From Lentibacter algarum (GTDB taxonomy: Bacteria > Pseudomonadota > Alphaproteobacteria > Rhodobacterales > Rhodobacteraceae), in the NCBI RefSeq assembly GCF_018860975.1, contig NZ_JAHKQI010000008.1, positions 311,746 to 375,745 on the forward strand: a stretch of 64,000 nt of DNA, in the 5' to 3' direction. Within the stretch, counting starts at the first letter, position 1. Each line of letters begins with the position of its first letter. Positions 23,788 through 33,108 of this stretch are shown piece by piece. The position numbers and the translations under genes are program-made. Below the pieces are notes generated by a model that worked only from the letters and a program-made list of their open reading frames with translations, was not told the DNA's origin and did not search any database.

Positions 23788-24146
23788 TAAAACGCTCCTT
23801 CACATGAGCCGAGGTAGGATATCACCAGCGGCCCTTCGTTAGCATGGGTTGTCAGACGCGCACCTTGTGGCGTGATCGACAGTAAATACTCCGCGCCGTC
23901 ACCCGTCGCGAACATGGTTTTGAGGGCAGGGCGCTCCTTCACAGCAACAATGCTGAGGTCGCCAAACTCGGTCTCGAGCTTCTCGCCTTTGATATCGACT
24001 TCGGCTGTAAACGTGGTTTCGCCGCAGGCCTCGGCCTCGAAGCACTCGGTCACAAAGCTGCACCCAAACGCCTCTGCTGTTGTTGGTGAAGCAATGGCAA
24101 AGCTTATCAGCGGGATGAAAACCATAGGCAAAGTGGAGTTGCGCAT
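23787..24146 (-). CDS. Small exported cysteine-containing protein in liv operon (copy 2)
   Basis: 119 residues from the ATG at 24146 (MRNSTLPMVF), preferred over an upstream in-frame start because it gives a clean signal peptide ending near ASPTTAEA and overlaps the preceding stop by one base. The mature protein begins FGCSFVTECFEAEACGE and ends with YLGSCEGAF, so it has four cysteines, probably as disulfides. It shares the FGC-F-C-C start and the YLG/T-x-C end with the preceding gene. Function not recognised. Its place inside an ABC transporter operon suggests a periplasmic accessory, which is inference. Confidence 0.75.
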   Translation of the reverse strand: MRNSTLPMVFIPLISFAIASPTTAEAFGCSFVTECFEAEACGETTFTAEVDIKGEKLETEFGDLSIVAVKERPALKTMFATGDGAEYLLSITPQGARLTTHANEGPLVISYLGSCEGAF

Positions 24147-24508
24147 CAATCTGCCTCCCGATGGCAAGTGCCCGTCAGATACGAGGTTTCTTCACCTTGT
24201 GAATTGAGCGCCGAGAGCCGCGAGACACCCGGCGTCGAGAGCATCAGACGCCTGCGTGTTCCATCATTGCTATAGTCAACGGTCAAAACATCGTCTTGTT
24301 GGCTAATCTGGGCTGGCCAAATGGCGGAGTGCTCAAGACCGTCAACACCGTTTTCACTCAGGCGCAGACTGTCTTGCTGAACATCAAAGGTAAGCCCGCC
24401 CGAAACGGCCTCACACGGCTGTTTGGCGCGGCATGATATGTCAAAGTCGCAGCCAAACACTCCAGTTGCCGCCAATGCCACTCCTACGGTCGAGATCCCT
24501 GTGATCAT
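24146..24508 (-). CDS. Small exported cysteine-containing protein in liv operon (copy 1)
   Basis: 120 residues from the ATG at 24508 (MITGISTVGVALAATG), which lies just after the livF stop with GGAGG overlapping that stop. Short signal peptide, then FGCDFDISCRAKQPCEA and a C-terminus with LMLSTPGVSRLSAL and SYLTGTCHREAD. Four cysteines sit in the same places as in the following gene, so the two appear to be diverged tandem duplicates. No known domain was recognised. Confidence 0.75.
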   Translation of the reverse strand: MITGISTVGVALAATGVFGCDFDISCRAKQPCEAVSGGLTFDVQQDSLRLSENGVDGLEHSAIWPAQISQQDDVLTVDYSNDGTRRRLMLSTPGVSRLSALNSQGEETSYLTGTCHREAD

Positions 24509-24509
24509 C

Positions 24510-25337
24510 TCATCCTCCCAAGAAGCTCTGGCGCACTTCGGGGTTGGCAAGCAGTTCCTTGCCGGTGCCCGTGTGGCCGTTTGCGCCTTGCACCAGGACA
24601 TAGCCTTTGTCAGCGATTTCAAGAGCTTGCCGGGCGTTCTGTTCGACCATCAAGATAGGAATTCCCGTGCGTGCCACGTCGATGATGCGGTCAAACAACT
24701 CGTCCATAACGATAGGTGAAACTCCGGCAGTCGGCTCATCAAGCATCAGCACTTTCGGCTGGGTCATCAATGCACGGCCTACAGCAACCTGTTGGCGCTG
24801 ACCACCTGACAACTCTCCCGCTGCCTGATAGCGCTTGTCCTTTAGAATCGGAAACAGATCATAAATCTGCGTCATCGTGTCTGCGAAATCATCGGTGCGA
24901 ATGAAAGCACCCATTTCAAGGTTTTCTTCGACCGTCATCGAGGTGAATATGTTGTTGGTCTGCGGCACAAAGCCCATGCCCTTCACAACGCGGTCTTGGG
25001 GGCTGAGCGCAGTGATGTCTTCCCCGTCAAGCATCACCGAACCGCTGCGCATATCAAGCATGCCAAACAGCGCCTTCATTCCGGTTGATTTACCCGCGCC
25101 GTTCGGCCCGACGATCACCGCAATCTCGCCCTTCTCAGCGGCAATCGTGCAGTCGTGCAGGATGTCGGGGCCCTTGCCATAGCCCGCTGTCATGTTCTCA
25201 CCGATCAGAAACGGCGTGCCATCGCGCCCGGGTTTTGCCGCGCCACCCTTGCGATAGGGTATCTCGCCAGCACCCTTCGGGTTTCCAATCGAGCGGTCTT
25301 TGTTGCCGCGATTATCTTGATAGGGGTTGGAAGTCAT
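24510..25337 (-). CDS. livF: LivF, ABC transporter ATP-binding protein
   Basis: 275-residue ATPase with Walker A GPNGAGKST, signature LSGGQRQQVAVGRAL and Walker B LMLDEPTAGVSP, the LivF pattern. It has an unusual hydrophilic N-terminal extension of about 40 residues (rich in Asn, Gly, Lys and Arg) before the ABC core. It overlaps livG by 4 bp (ATGA). Hydrolyses ATP to drive the LivHM channel. Confidence 0.95.
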   Translation of the reverse strand: MTSNPYQDNRGNKDRSIGNPKGAGEIPYRKGGAAKPGRDGTPFLIGENMTAGYGKGPDILHDCTIAAEKGEIAVIVGPNGAGKSTGMKALFGMLDMRSGSVMLDGEDITALSPQDRVVKGMGFVPQTNNIFTSMTVEENLEMGAFIRTDDFADTMTQIYDLFPILKDKRYQAAGELSGGQRQQVAVGRALMTQPKVLMLDEPTAGVSPIVMDELFDRIIDVARTGIPILMVEQNARQALEIADKGYVLVQGANGHTGTGKELLANPEVRQSFLGG

Positions 25338-26116
25338 GCGCCCACCTTGTCTTTGTTCTTGAGCCCCGTGCCGAGGTAAGCTTCGATCACTTGCTCGTTG
25401 GCCTTAATCTCGGCCAAAGTGCCTTCCGCAAGCACGTGCCCCTCGGCCATGCAGATCACCGGATCACAAAGCCGTTCGATAAAGTCCATGTCGTGCTCGA
25501 TGACAACGAAAGTATAGCCGCGCTCTTCATTGAGGCGTTTGATGGTGTCGGAAATCGTATAAAGCAGGGTGCGGTTCACACCAGCGCCGACTTCGTCCAG
25601 GAAAACGATCTTGGCATCCACCATCATCGTGCGACCAAGCTCCAGCAGCTTCTTTTGCCCGCCAGAAACCTGCCCGGCTTTGTGGTCGGCAAGGTGTTCA
25701 ATGGTCAAAAACTCCAGCACTTCGTCGGCTTTGGCCTTCAACGCGCGCTCTTCATCGGCAATGCGCTTGCGGCCGAACCACGTGTTCCAAAGCACTTCGC
25801 CGGATTGCGCTGGCGGAACCATCATCAGGTTCTCACGGCACGACATGGAGCTAAACTCATGAGCAATCTGGAAGGTGCGTAGCAAGCCTTTGTGAAACAG
25901 CTCATGCGGCGGCAGTCCGGTGATATCTTCACCATCCATGATAACGCGGCCCGACGTGGGCGGCAGCACACCGGCAATGGCGTTAAACAGCGTGGTTTTG
26001 CCTGCACCATTGGGGCCAATCAGCCCCGTGATAGAGCCGGTCTCGATGCGCATTGTTGCCCCGTCAACAGCCCGAAAGCCGCCAAAGTGCTTATGCAGAT
26101 CATGCACCTCAATCAT
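25334..26116 (-). CDS. livG: LivG, ABC transporter ATP-binding protein
   Basis: 260 residues from the ATG at 26116 (MIEVHDLHKHFGG), with GGGGGAG 6 bp upstream; a TTG at 26131 is in frame but lies in the ribosome binding site. Walker A GPNGAGKTT, signature VSGGQKKLLELGRTM, Walker B IVFLDEVGAGVN, and the typical C-terminal AEGTLAEIKANEQVIEAYLG of LivG. First gene of the tightly overlapping operon; the binding protein gene lies upstream behind a terminator. Confidence 0.95.
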   Translation of the reverse strand: MIEVHDLHKHFGGFRAVDGATMRIETGSITGLIGPNGAGKTTLFNAIAGVLPPTSGRVIMDGEDITGLPPHELFHKGLLRTFQIAHEFSSMSCRENLMMVPPAQSGEVLWNTWFGRKRIADEERALKAKADEVLEFLTIEHLADHKAGQVSGGQKKLLELGRTMMVDAKIVFLDEVGAGVNRTLLYTISDTIKRLNEERGYTFVVIEHDMDFIERLCDPVICMAEGHVLAEGTLAEIKANEQVIEAYLGTGLKNKDKVGA

Positions 26117-26147
26117 GCATGTCTCCCCCAAATAACGTTTAGATAAG

Positions 26148-26182
26148 CAAAACAGCCCGAAGCGCGAACTTCGAGCTGTTTC
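26148..26182 (-). terminator. Terminator between livK and livG
   Basis: AAACAGC (26150-26156) pairs with GCTGTTT (26175-26181), extended inside by CGAA/TTCG pairing with one mismatch, then TTTTG on the minus strand. It would let the binding protein be made in excess over the transporter, as is usual for such operons. Confidence 0.65.
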
Positions 26183-26199
26183 TATCTTAAGTCAAAGAC

Positions 26200-27384
26200 T
26201 TAGCGATAACCAATTGTCGAATACTTGCCATCGGCAAATTCGATTTCTTGGTAGTTGCCTGCTGACTCGCCTGCGCCGATCAGCTCAACCGCTGTCGCAC
26301 CAACATAGTCAACGTCACCGCCAGCAGCGATGATATCAAGCGCTTTACCAAGTTCACCCGGGAAGATCTTTTCGCCCGGTGCGTTGGCAACATTCATGAT
26401 CTGGTCTTTGTAGTCAGCTGAAGCTGTTGATTTGGCAGCCTGCATGGCCATCATCATCAAAGCAGCGGCGTCGTAGCTTTCTGAAGCAAACGCGCTTGTG
26501 CCGTCAAAGCCAGCGGCTTTTGCCATGTCTGCATACTTTGCAGCACCCGGGCTGTCTGTGCCAGGGTAAGCACCGAACGAGCCGTTCAGCTCTTCGCCGA
26601 AGTTCTCATTCAGCTTCGCGCCGACCATGCCGTCAGGGAAGTAGAAGGTTTCAAACGCACCCGAGTCGATAGACGCGCGCACGATGCCCGAGCCACCTTG
26701 GTCAACATAGCCTGCGACAACAAGAACATCGCCGCCTGCTGATGCAAGTGCACCAACTTCAGCCGAGTAGTCGGCTTTGCCGTCTTCGTGTGCTGATACG
26801 ATGGTGACAGTGCCACCAGCCGCTTCAAATTCGGTTTTGATCGCGTCCGCCAAGCCCTTACCATAGTCGTTGTTGGTATAGGTGATGGCGATCGACTTGT
26901 GACCGCGGTCTTGCAGGATGTTGGTCACGATCACGCCTTGGCGCGCATCCGAAGGTGCCGTGCGGAAAAAGAGGCCATCGTCTTCAGCCGTTGAAAGGCC
27001 CGGTGATGTTGCCGATGGTGAAACCATCACAACGCCGTTCGGGCGGGCCACGTTTTGCAAGATCGCGCCAGTTACACCCGAGCAGTCAGCGCCCATGATG
27101 CCGACAACGCCGTCTGACGTTACCAGACGTTCTGCAGCAGCCGTCGCAGCCGCCGCATCGATGCATGTTGAGTCACCGCGCACAGAGACAACTGTTGAGC
27201 CGTCCATGAACTTGCCGCTGTCGGACACTTCTTTCATCGCCAACTCGGCACCAGCACCCATAGCAGGTGTGATTGATTCAAGCGGGCCGGTGAAACCGAG
27301 GATAACCCCGATTTTGACTTCATCAGCAGAAACTGTGCCGGCCATAAGCGCCGTGGCAGCTGTCGCCATAAGAAACTTTTTCAT
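26200..27384 (-). CDS. livK: ABC transporter substrate-binding protein, LivJ/LivK type
   Basis: 394 residues from the ATG at 27384 (MKKFLMATAA), which gives a signal peptide ending VSA (about residue 20) and has GGAG upstream; in-frame sequence to 27408 is not needed. Mature protein starts DEVKIGVILGFTGPLESITP, the periplasmic type I binding fold (Peripla_BP_6). A disulfide-like Cys pair occurs in the STCIDAAAA and GADCSGV region. Captures solute for LivHMGF. Confidence 0.93.
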   Translation of the reverse strand: MKKFLMATAATALMAGTVSADEVKIGVILGFTGPLESITPAMGAGAELAMKEVSDSGKFMDGSTVVSVRGDSTCIDAAAATAAAERLVTSDGVVGIMGADCSGVTGAILQNVARPNGVVMVSPSATSPGLSTAEDDGLFFRTAPSDARQGVIVTNILQDRGHKSIAITYTNNDYGKGLADAIKTEFEAAGGTVTIVSAHEDGKADYSAEVGALASAGGDVLVVAGYVDQGGSGIVRASIDSGAFETFYFPDGMVGAKLNENFGEELNGSFGAYPGTDSPGAAKYADMAKAAGFDGTSAFASESYDAAALMMMAMQAAKSTASADYKDQIMNVANAPGEKIFPGELGKALDIIAAGGDVDYVGATAVELIGAGESAGNYQEIEFADGKYSTIGYR

Positions 27385-27507
27385 TTGTATTCTCCCATAT
27401 TGGAACATTTGGTCCGCTGCGGAGCCTATTGTGAGGAAATTGAAAAGAAAAGCCTGAATTTCTCTTTACCAATGGGAAACTGAAGACCGCCGGCCTCGGC
27501 CATGAGT

Positions 27508-28587
27508 TTAGTCTGGCAAAATCTGATAGCTGCTGAAACTCACAATTGTTTCGCTCATAGGGCCCAGTCTTGCTTTGACACTGCGCAGATGAGCAAGGCT
27601 TAAGCTAACAACTTGCGGTAGCTCAACGATCTCTTTGGTCATCCGTTCAAATGAAAGATGGTTAACACCAGCCCCGTTGGGAATGCTTTTCGAAAGCTCC
27701 TCAGCGCTCAGATCCTCACAATAGGCTATCGCTTCAGGTGAACAGGAAAACACTACAGAGCTTTGCTGTATCTCTACGTTGTCCAGCTTGTAGGTAGAAT
27801 TCCCATCTGTGAAAAAAACCGCATTACCCCCGTCCTTAGTGCGTATACTCAAGCTCCTTGACAAGTGATGCGTCGAAACTCCGTAAGGCAGGGGCAGCGC
27901 GTCCAGTTGCTTTTCCAGTTTCCGCGAGACGGCGTATATATCGGTCGTCGAGCGGTCAACTGGCGGCAAAAAAAGCTCACGTTTGTAAGGCTGCGGATCA
28001 ACCGATTGGCCAATCGGGCCGACCAAATAGGACGCATCTTTCGCCGCCATTGCACGCTGCTCAAGATAGGTTGACTGCGCGACATCCCACCAGACCCGTC
28101 GCGCCACAGGCTGCGCTGCTTCGATGACACCGTTAATATCCATCTTGCCGCGCGAACAGGTCGAACGACCAACAAAATTGCTATTCTGGCGTTCCGGCTC
28201 ATGCAATATTATTGCTTTGGCAGGCTGATTGGTCTGCCCACAGTTCTTCGGGCCTGTCTGAAAAATTTTAGGCACAACGACGTCAAGCTCGCCACGTAGC
28301 GCAAAGGGTAGTGGTTTCGCAGCGAGGGCTTTGGGGGTGAGCACAAACCAACCCGACTTCCCACGCCGTTGATACCAGACATCGCGCAACAAAATGTGCG
28401 GTTCGGCTTCTTTCCCGAGATCAAGGATATCTTGCGTCGTGTATTCAGTCAGACCGTCCCGAACAGCATGTGGCCGTAGACCCATCATTGTCGGGTCAAA
28501 CGCAGCGACAATCATCATAAAGCAGGCCAGCAGAACGACAGCAAAAACACCAAATATGCTTAGCGCGACTTTCCAGCCCCGCGACAT
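27508..28587 (-). CDS. Unknown membrane-anchored protein coupled to an AraC-type regulator
   Basis: 359 residues. One membrane segment near the N-terminus (about 8-30, VALSIFGVFAVVLLACFMMIV) with the remainder predicted outside the cytoplasm, containing several cysteines (NCGQT, STCSRG, VFSCSPEAIAYCEDL). I do not recognise a family. Its ATG shares one base with the stop of the upstream AraC-type gene (TGATG), so it is almost certainly its operon partner. Possible sensor or substrate protein for the regulator; no direct evidence. Confidence 0.7.
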   Translation of the reverse strand: MSRGWKVALSIFGVFAVVLLACFMMIVAAFDPTMMGLRPHAVRDGLTEYTTQDILDLGKEAEPHILLRDVWYQRRGKSGWFVLTPKALAAKPLPFALRGELDVVVPKIFQTGPKNCGQTNQPAKAIILHEPERQNSNFVGRSTCSRGKMDINGVIEAAQPVARRVWWDVAQSTYLEQRAMAAKDASYLVGPIGQSVDPQPYKRELFLPPVDRSTTDIYAVSRKLEKQLDALPLPYGVSTHHLSRSLSIRTKDGGNAVFFTDGNSTYKLDNVEIQQSSVVFSCSPEAIAYCEDLSAEELSKSIPNGAGVNHLSFERMTKEIVELPQVVSLSLAHLRSVKARLGPMSETIVSFSSYQILPD

Positions 28588-29633
28588 CAGATCGTGAGTC
28601 GTGTCGCCTGTGATCCGCGCTCGCGGTAAGGCGTTGTGTTATAGTGGCTGCGGTAGCACTTCGAGAAATGCGAAGGTGAGGCAAAGCCACAGGCCAGCGC
28701 TACGTTGATCACGCTCATATCGGTTTGCATCAATAAGTTACGGGCCTTTTGAAGCCGCAACTCCATATAATAGCGCTTCGGTGAGCGGTTCAGATAGCGC
28801 CTGAACAAACGCTCGAGCTGGCGCGTCGACATCCCGACATCTTTCGCCAGTATCGCCGGGCTGATCGGCTCTTCAATGTTGTTTTCCATCATCTGAATAA
28901 CCAAACTTAGCTTCGGATGCCGCACGCCAATGCGCGTGGGAACAGACAAACGTTGCGTGTCTTGGTCGGTTCTGATCGACGAATAAATCAGCTGGTCCGC
29001 GACCGAATTGGCAAGCTCTTCATCGTGTTCATCAGCAATCAGTTTGAGCATCAGATCAATCGAGCTGGTGCCGCCAGCCGTCGTAAGCCGCGTCTTGTCG
29101 ACCACAAAAACCGACTTTGTAAGGTCAACCTCATCGAACTCCTCGGAAAAGCTGTCTTGGTTCTCCCAATGGATTGTTGCGCGCTTGCCATCAAGCAAGC
29201 CAGCCAGCGCAAGCGAGTAGGCGGCTGTGCATAGCCCGCCGAACGTAGCGCCTTTGCGGGCTTCACGCCGCAGCCACGAGATAAGCTTCTTGCTGGTCGC
29301 GGCTTGAATATCAACACCGCCGCAAAGCAGTACTGTGTCGTCGCGTGTCACTTCGCCCAAGTCGCGGTTGAGCGCAAACTGCGTTCCCGCCGAGCAAGTG
29401 ACGCTCTCGCCGCCTTCACCCATCAACTCCCACTCATACAGCGTTTTGTTCGACATCCGGTTGGCGATCCTGAGCGCTTCGATCGCCGAGGAAAAACTTA
29501 ACAACGAGAAATCAGGCAGCAAAACAAAGATAAACCGACGTGGCTTATCTTGCGTGCTATCAACTCTAACAGTGGGACGTTGTTGGCTCATTGTGCGGGC
29601 TACTCGTTCAAGTTGCGACAGAATATGTCTCAT
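28587..29633 (-). CDS. GlxA family transcriptional regulator (DJ-1/PfpI + AraC HTH)
   Basis: 348 residues. N-terminal DJ-1/PfpI-like domain (about 30-200) with GLCTAAYSLALAGLL at the nucleophile-elbow position, then an AraC DNA-binding domain (about 235-335) with AKDVGMSTRQLERLF and VALACGFASPSHFSKCYR helices. This layout matches GlxA regulators such as GbdR (glycine betaine) and CdhR (carnitine). The regulated genes are not visible, apart from its coupled membrane-anchored neighbour. Start at 29633 or at ATG 29591; neither has a strong ribosome binding site. Confidence 0.9.
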   Translation of the reverse strand: MRHILSQLERVARTMSQQRPTVRVDSTQDKPRRFIFVLLPDFSLLSFSSAIEALRIANRMSNKTLYEWELMGEGGESVTCSAGTQFALNRDLGEVTRDDTVLLCGGVDIQAATSKKLISWLRREARKGATFGGLCTAAYSLALAGLLDGKRATIHWENQDSFSEEFDEVDLTKSVFVVDKTRLTTAGGTSSIDLMLKLIADEHDEELANSVADQLIYSSIRTDQDTQRLSVPTRIGVRHPKLSLVIQMMENNIEEPISPAILAKDVGMSTRQLERLFRRYLNRSPKRYYMELRLQKARNLLMQTDMSVINVALACGFASPSHFSKCYRSHYNTTPYRERGSQATRLTI

Positions 29634-29808
29634 TTGGCTTATCTCACTTGGCCCTAGCTTTTCGGTTAGGTCAAGTCACGAAGTTTTTGAACTGTCCGCG
29701 CCCGACGGGCAATCCGGCATATCCGGCAACAACGCAAAAGAGATATGGCCCTTCGCCATACGTCTCGTTATAAGGCGGTCTTGCACGTAAGATACCGGAG
29801 TAAATACA

Positions 29809-31179
29809 ATGACGGAATGGCTCAAAACTGGCTGGCGCTCAAAACCCCGCGTCCAGATGCCCACATATACGGACACCGCGGCACTGGAGGCTGTTGAAGC
29901 CAAGCTTGCGAAGTATCCGCCGCTTGTTTTTGCTGGCGAGGCGCGCCGCTTGAAAGACGAGCTGGCCGCTGCCGCGCGTGGAGAAGCGTTTTTGTTGCAG
30001 GGTGGCGATTGCGCCGAGAGCTTTGATCAGTTCTCTGCCGACGGCATCCGCGATACCTTTAAAGTCATGCTGCAAATGGCGATGGTGCTGACTTACGGCG
30101 CCAAAGTGCCGGTTGTAAAACTTGGCCGTATGGCGGGCCAGTTTGCCAAGCCGCGTTCAGCTGACACCGAAACGGTTGATGGCGTTGAACTGCCGAGTTT
30201 CCGTGGCGATATTATCAACGAGCTTGATTTCACAGCTGACGCGCGCATTCCGAACCCGGAAAAGATGCTGCAAGCCTATATGCAATCGGCGGCAACGCTC
30301 AACTTGCTGCGCGCTTTCTCGACAGGCGGTTTCGCTGACATGCACCGCGTTCACTCTTGGACGCTGGGCTTCGCTGAAGGGCAGGGCACCGCTAAGTATC
30401 AGGACATTGCCACACGCATTCAGGACAGCATTGATTTCATGGCCGCGGCCGGCATCACTGGCGGCACCACGCATGAGTTCAGCACAGTTGATTTTTATAC
30501 CAGCCACGAGTCGCTTTTGCTTGAATATGAAGAGGCGCTCACACGTCTCGACAGCACATCAGGCAACTGGCTCGCAGGGTCAGGACACATGGTCTGGATC
30601 GGTGACCGCACGCGTCAGCCTGACGGCGCGCATGTCGAGTTCGCAAGCGGTGTTCTCAACCCGATCGGCCTTAAGTGCGGCCCGACAACGACAGCGGAAG
30701 ACCTCAAAGAGCTGATTGCCAAGCTCAACCCCGAGAACGAAGAAGGCCGTCTGACACTTATCGCCCGCTTCGGAGCCGGAAACGTCTCTGAGCACCTGCC
30801 GCGTCTGATCAAAGCCGTTAAGGAAGTTGGCGCCAATGTGCTTTGGGTCTGCGACCCGATGCATGGCAACACAATCAAGTCGGACTCGGGCTATAAGACC
30901 CGTCCGTTCGAGAAGGTTCTGGGCGAAGTGCGCGAGTTCTTTGCGGTTCATGCCGATGAGGGCACAGTGCCCGGCGGTGTGCATTTCGAAATGACAGGTC
31001 AGGATGTGACAGAATGCACAGGTGGTGTTCGTGCGGTCTCCGATGAAGACCTTTCAAGCCGGTATCACACGGCCTGCGATCCACGATTGAACGCATCACA
31101 GTCTCTTGAGTTGGCCTTCCTTGTGGCCGAAGAGTTGACTAAGTTGAGGTCTGAAAACCGTTCAAAAGCTGCGGGTTAA
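29809..31179 (+). CDS. aroG: Class II DAHP synthase (first step of aromatic amino acid pathway)
   Basis: Condenses phosphoenolpyruvate and erythrose 4-phosphate into DAHP. 456 residues of the class II (plant/Mycobacterium-like) type: WRSKPRVQMPTY at the start, LLQGGDCAESF with the metal-binding cysteine, VVKLGRMAGQFAKPRS, WVCDPMHGNT and PGGVHFEMTGQDVTECTGG. Stands alone, with a terminator 18 bp after the stop. Feedback control by aromatic amino acids is known in the class but cannot be judged from sequence here. Confidence 0.97.
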   Translation: MTEWLKTGWRSKPRVQMPTYTDTAALEAVEAKLAKYPPLVFAGEARRLKDELAAAARGEAFLLQGGDCAESFDQFSADGIRDTFKVMLQMAMVLTYGAKVPVVKLGRMAGQFAKPRSADTETVDGVELPSFRGDIINELDFTADARIPNPEKMLQAYMQSAATLNLLRAFSTGGFADMHRVHSWTLGFAEGQGTAKYQDIATRIQDSIDFMAAAGITGGTTHEFSTVDFYTSHESLLLEYEEALTRLDSTSGNWLAGSGHMVWIGDRTRQPDGAHVEFASGVLNPIGLKCGPTTTAEDLKELIAKLNPENEEGRLTLIARFGAGNVSEHLPRLIKAVKEVGANVLWVCDPMHGNTIKSDSGYKTRPFEKVLGEVREFFAVHADEGTVPGGVHFEMTGQDVTECTGGVRAVSDEDLSSRYHTACDPRLNASQSLELAFLVAEELTKLRSENRSKAAG

Positions 31180-31196
31180 ATCTCGTAAGTTGATGT

Positions 31197-31233
31197 GAAA
31201 AGGCGCGCCGGGTTCTCCTCGACGCGCCTTTTT
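31197..31233 (+). terminator. Rho-independent terminator of aroG
   Basis: AAAAGGCGCG pairs with CGCGCCTTTT around a 13-nt loop and is followed by T residues. On the minus strand the same hairpin could end the convergent PAS-protein transcript. Confidence 0.85.
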
Positions 31234-31262
31234 CTAAAGCATCTGCCGTGTCAACAGAGGCT

Positions 31263-31985
31263 TCAGTCTTTTGACCGGATCAGTTTCAAATACGACGGGC
31301 GCGGTTTGCGTCTTAAAGCCGCGTTCCCAACCGGCGCGTTGTTCGTAAACGGCGCTAGATGTTCGGCAAAACCCGCTTCCCGAACAGGATCAACCACCGG
31401 CTCAGTTGGGCGCGCCGTATCAACACCTTCGCGTTGGGCCCGATGTTCAAGTTTGCGCGTTTCCATGTTCATCAACTCAAAACGCCGCGGGGCACGGCCT
31501 ATGGTGCCCAGAGTTTCAAGACAGCCCAGAATGCGGTTCACTTGCCCTGCATCATCATGCAAAGGCAGCAGCAGCATCTTCGCATCAAGCACCGGTTGGC
31601 CCCATTTCCCTTCTCCACGCAGCGTCAAACGCAAGACGGCTGGGCTATGGAGCACGGTTGTCAGTGCTTTGGCAAATCCGTCGCGCGCTTTGGGCACAAA
31701 CAAGCTGCTCGCAGGCATTCCGCGCACTTCCATGCCCATCACGTCACAGAGAAGGGTGCCTGCAATCCGAAAGCGCCCATGACCGGCACCGATCGCTTCC
31801 AGAATGAAGGCATTGCTTAACGCACCTTCAATGCCGCGGGGGTCAATCTGCGAGCGGCCTGGTAACGTCTGTCCAGACCTGAGGCTTTCCCAATAAGCTT
31901 CGACCTGATTACACGCCGTATAGCTTCCAGAGCCTTGTTTCTTATACATATCAATCACTTGCCCAAATGTGTTTATGTCGCTCAT
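31263..31985 (-). CDS. PAS domain protein (PAS_5 type)
   Basis: 240 residues from the ATG at 31985 (MSDINTFGQVIDMYKKQ), with GGAGAG upstream; the frame stays open to 32033. The core (about 25-180) shows the PAS_5 pattern with YWESLRSGQTLPGRSQIDPRGIEGAL and FRIAGTLLCDVMGMEVRGMP, a single-PAS family common in alphaproteobacteria. The C-terminal tail is basic and low complexity (RKPRPSYLKLIRSKD). No kinase, cyclase or DNA-binding domain is attached, so the output is unknown. Confidence 0.8.
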   Translation of the reverse strand: MSDINTFGQVIDMYKKQGSGSYTACNQVEAYWESLRSGQTLPGRSQIDPRGIEGALSNAFILEAIGAGHGRFRIAGTLLCDVMGMEVRGMPASSLFVPKARDGFAKALTTVLHSPAVLRLTLRGEGKWGQPVLDAKMLLLPLHDDAGQVNRILGCLETLGTIGRAPRRFELMNMETRKLEHRAQREGVDTARPTEPVVDPVREAGFAEHLAPFTNNAPVGNAALRRKPRPSYLKLIRSKD

Positions 31986-32216
31986 AGCACTCTCCATACT
32001 GTAATCGAGGCATAAGGCTCGTTTTTGCGACACGGCAATCTGTTAACATTTACCAACACAAACCTTATCGCTTCCTTAACATCGCATAAATTGTCTAAAA
32101 TTCTGAACGAATTTGGTTAGATTGGTTAACGCAATAGTGCAAACCCTTGCGGGGCAGGCAGGTTCACGGGTAGGACGACTGATAAGACCACGCAAAGTAT
32201 CAAGAGGGGATCAGCG

Positions 32217-33104
32217 GTGATTGCATCAATGACAGGGTTTGCTTCGGGCAAAGGCAGCCTCGCTCCACACAGTTGGAGTTGGGAGTTGCGCTCCGTCAAC
32301 GGCAAAGGGCAGGACATCCGCGTGCGAGTTCCTGACTGGGTCACCGGATTGGAAGCCTCTCTGCGCAAGGATGTCGCCGCAGCAACCGCGCGGGGCAACA
32401 TCACCATCGGCCTGCGTCTGATACGTGAAGACGCAACAGCAGCGTTGTGCCTCAATCAAGCCCAGCTTGAGGGCGTTCTCGCTGCCATGCACCAGATCGA
32501 AGAGCAAGCCATGAGCGAAGGGCTGTCACTTGCGCCCAGCACCGCCGCCGACATCGTCGCCCTGCGCGGCGTTATGGACAGCGCCCAAACCGAAGATGAC
32601 CCAGCGCCACTGCTCAAGGCGCTGCAAGCTGATTTCAAGCCCGTGCTCAAGGCATACCTCGAGATGCGCAACAACGAGGGTGCGGCCCTGAACGCGCTGC
32701 TTCAAGAGCAACTCTCAACCATCGAGCGACTTACCGCCGAGGCCATGGCAGCGGCCAAAGCCCGCCAAGCCGAAAGCGATACGGCCTTTCGTGAGAACGT
32801 GAAGCGCATCACCGAAAACAGCGAGCTTGATGAGGCCCGTATCGCTCAGGAACTGGCAATGCTGGCAGTCAAAGCCGACATCACTGAAGAGATCGACCGT
32901 CTCGGCACGCATGCGCAAGCGGCGCGTGAATTGCTCGAAACCGGCGGGCCCGTGGGCCGCAAACTCGACTTTCTCAGCCAGGAGTTCAACCGCGAGGCCA
33001 ACACGCTTTGCTCCAAGTCGCAAAACGCCGCGCTCACCCGTATTGGCCTTGACCTGAAAGCGACGATTGACCAGATGCGCGAGCAAATCCAGAACGTGGA
33101 GTAA
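32217..33104 (+). CDS. yicC: YicC family endoribonuclease-like protein
   Basis: 295 residues starting at GTG 32217 with AGAGGGGA upstream. N-terminal YicC_N signature [31 protein letters not shown]-terminal DUF1732 ending [26 protein letters not shown], both highly conserved. E. coli YicC has been linked to RNA turnover. Located 4 bp upstream of gmk, a common arrangement in proteobacteria. Confidence 0.95.
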   Translation: MIASMTGFASGKGSLAPHSWSWELRSVNGKGQDIRVRVPDWVTGLEASLRKDVAAATARGNITIGLRLIREDATAALCLNQAQLEGVLAAMHQIEEQAMSEGLSLAPSTAADIVALRGVMDSAQTEDDPAPLLKALQADFKPVLKAYLEMRNNEGAALNALLQEQLSTIERLTAEAMAAAKARQAESDTAFRENVKRITENSELDEARIAQELAMLAVKADITEEIDRLGTHAQAARELLETGGPVGRKLDFLSQEFNREANTLCSKSQNAALTRIGLDLKATIDQMREQIQNVE

Positions 33105-33108
33105 GCCA

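Noticed and set aside
24510-25337. Reading the ABC operon as a urea transporter (Urt)
   Set aside because: No urease genes are nearby and no Urt-specific feature could be assigned, so only the broader liv-type call is made.
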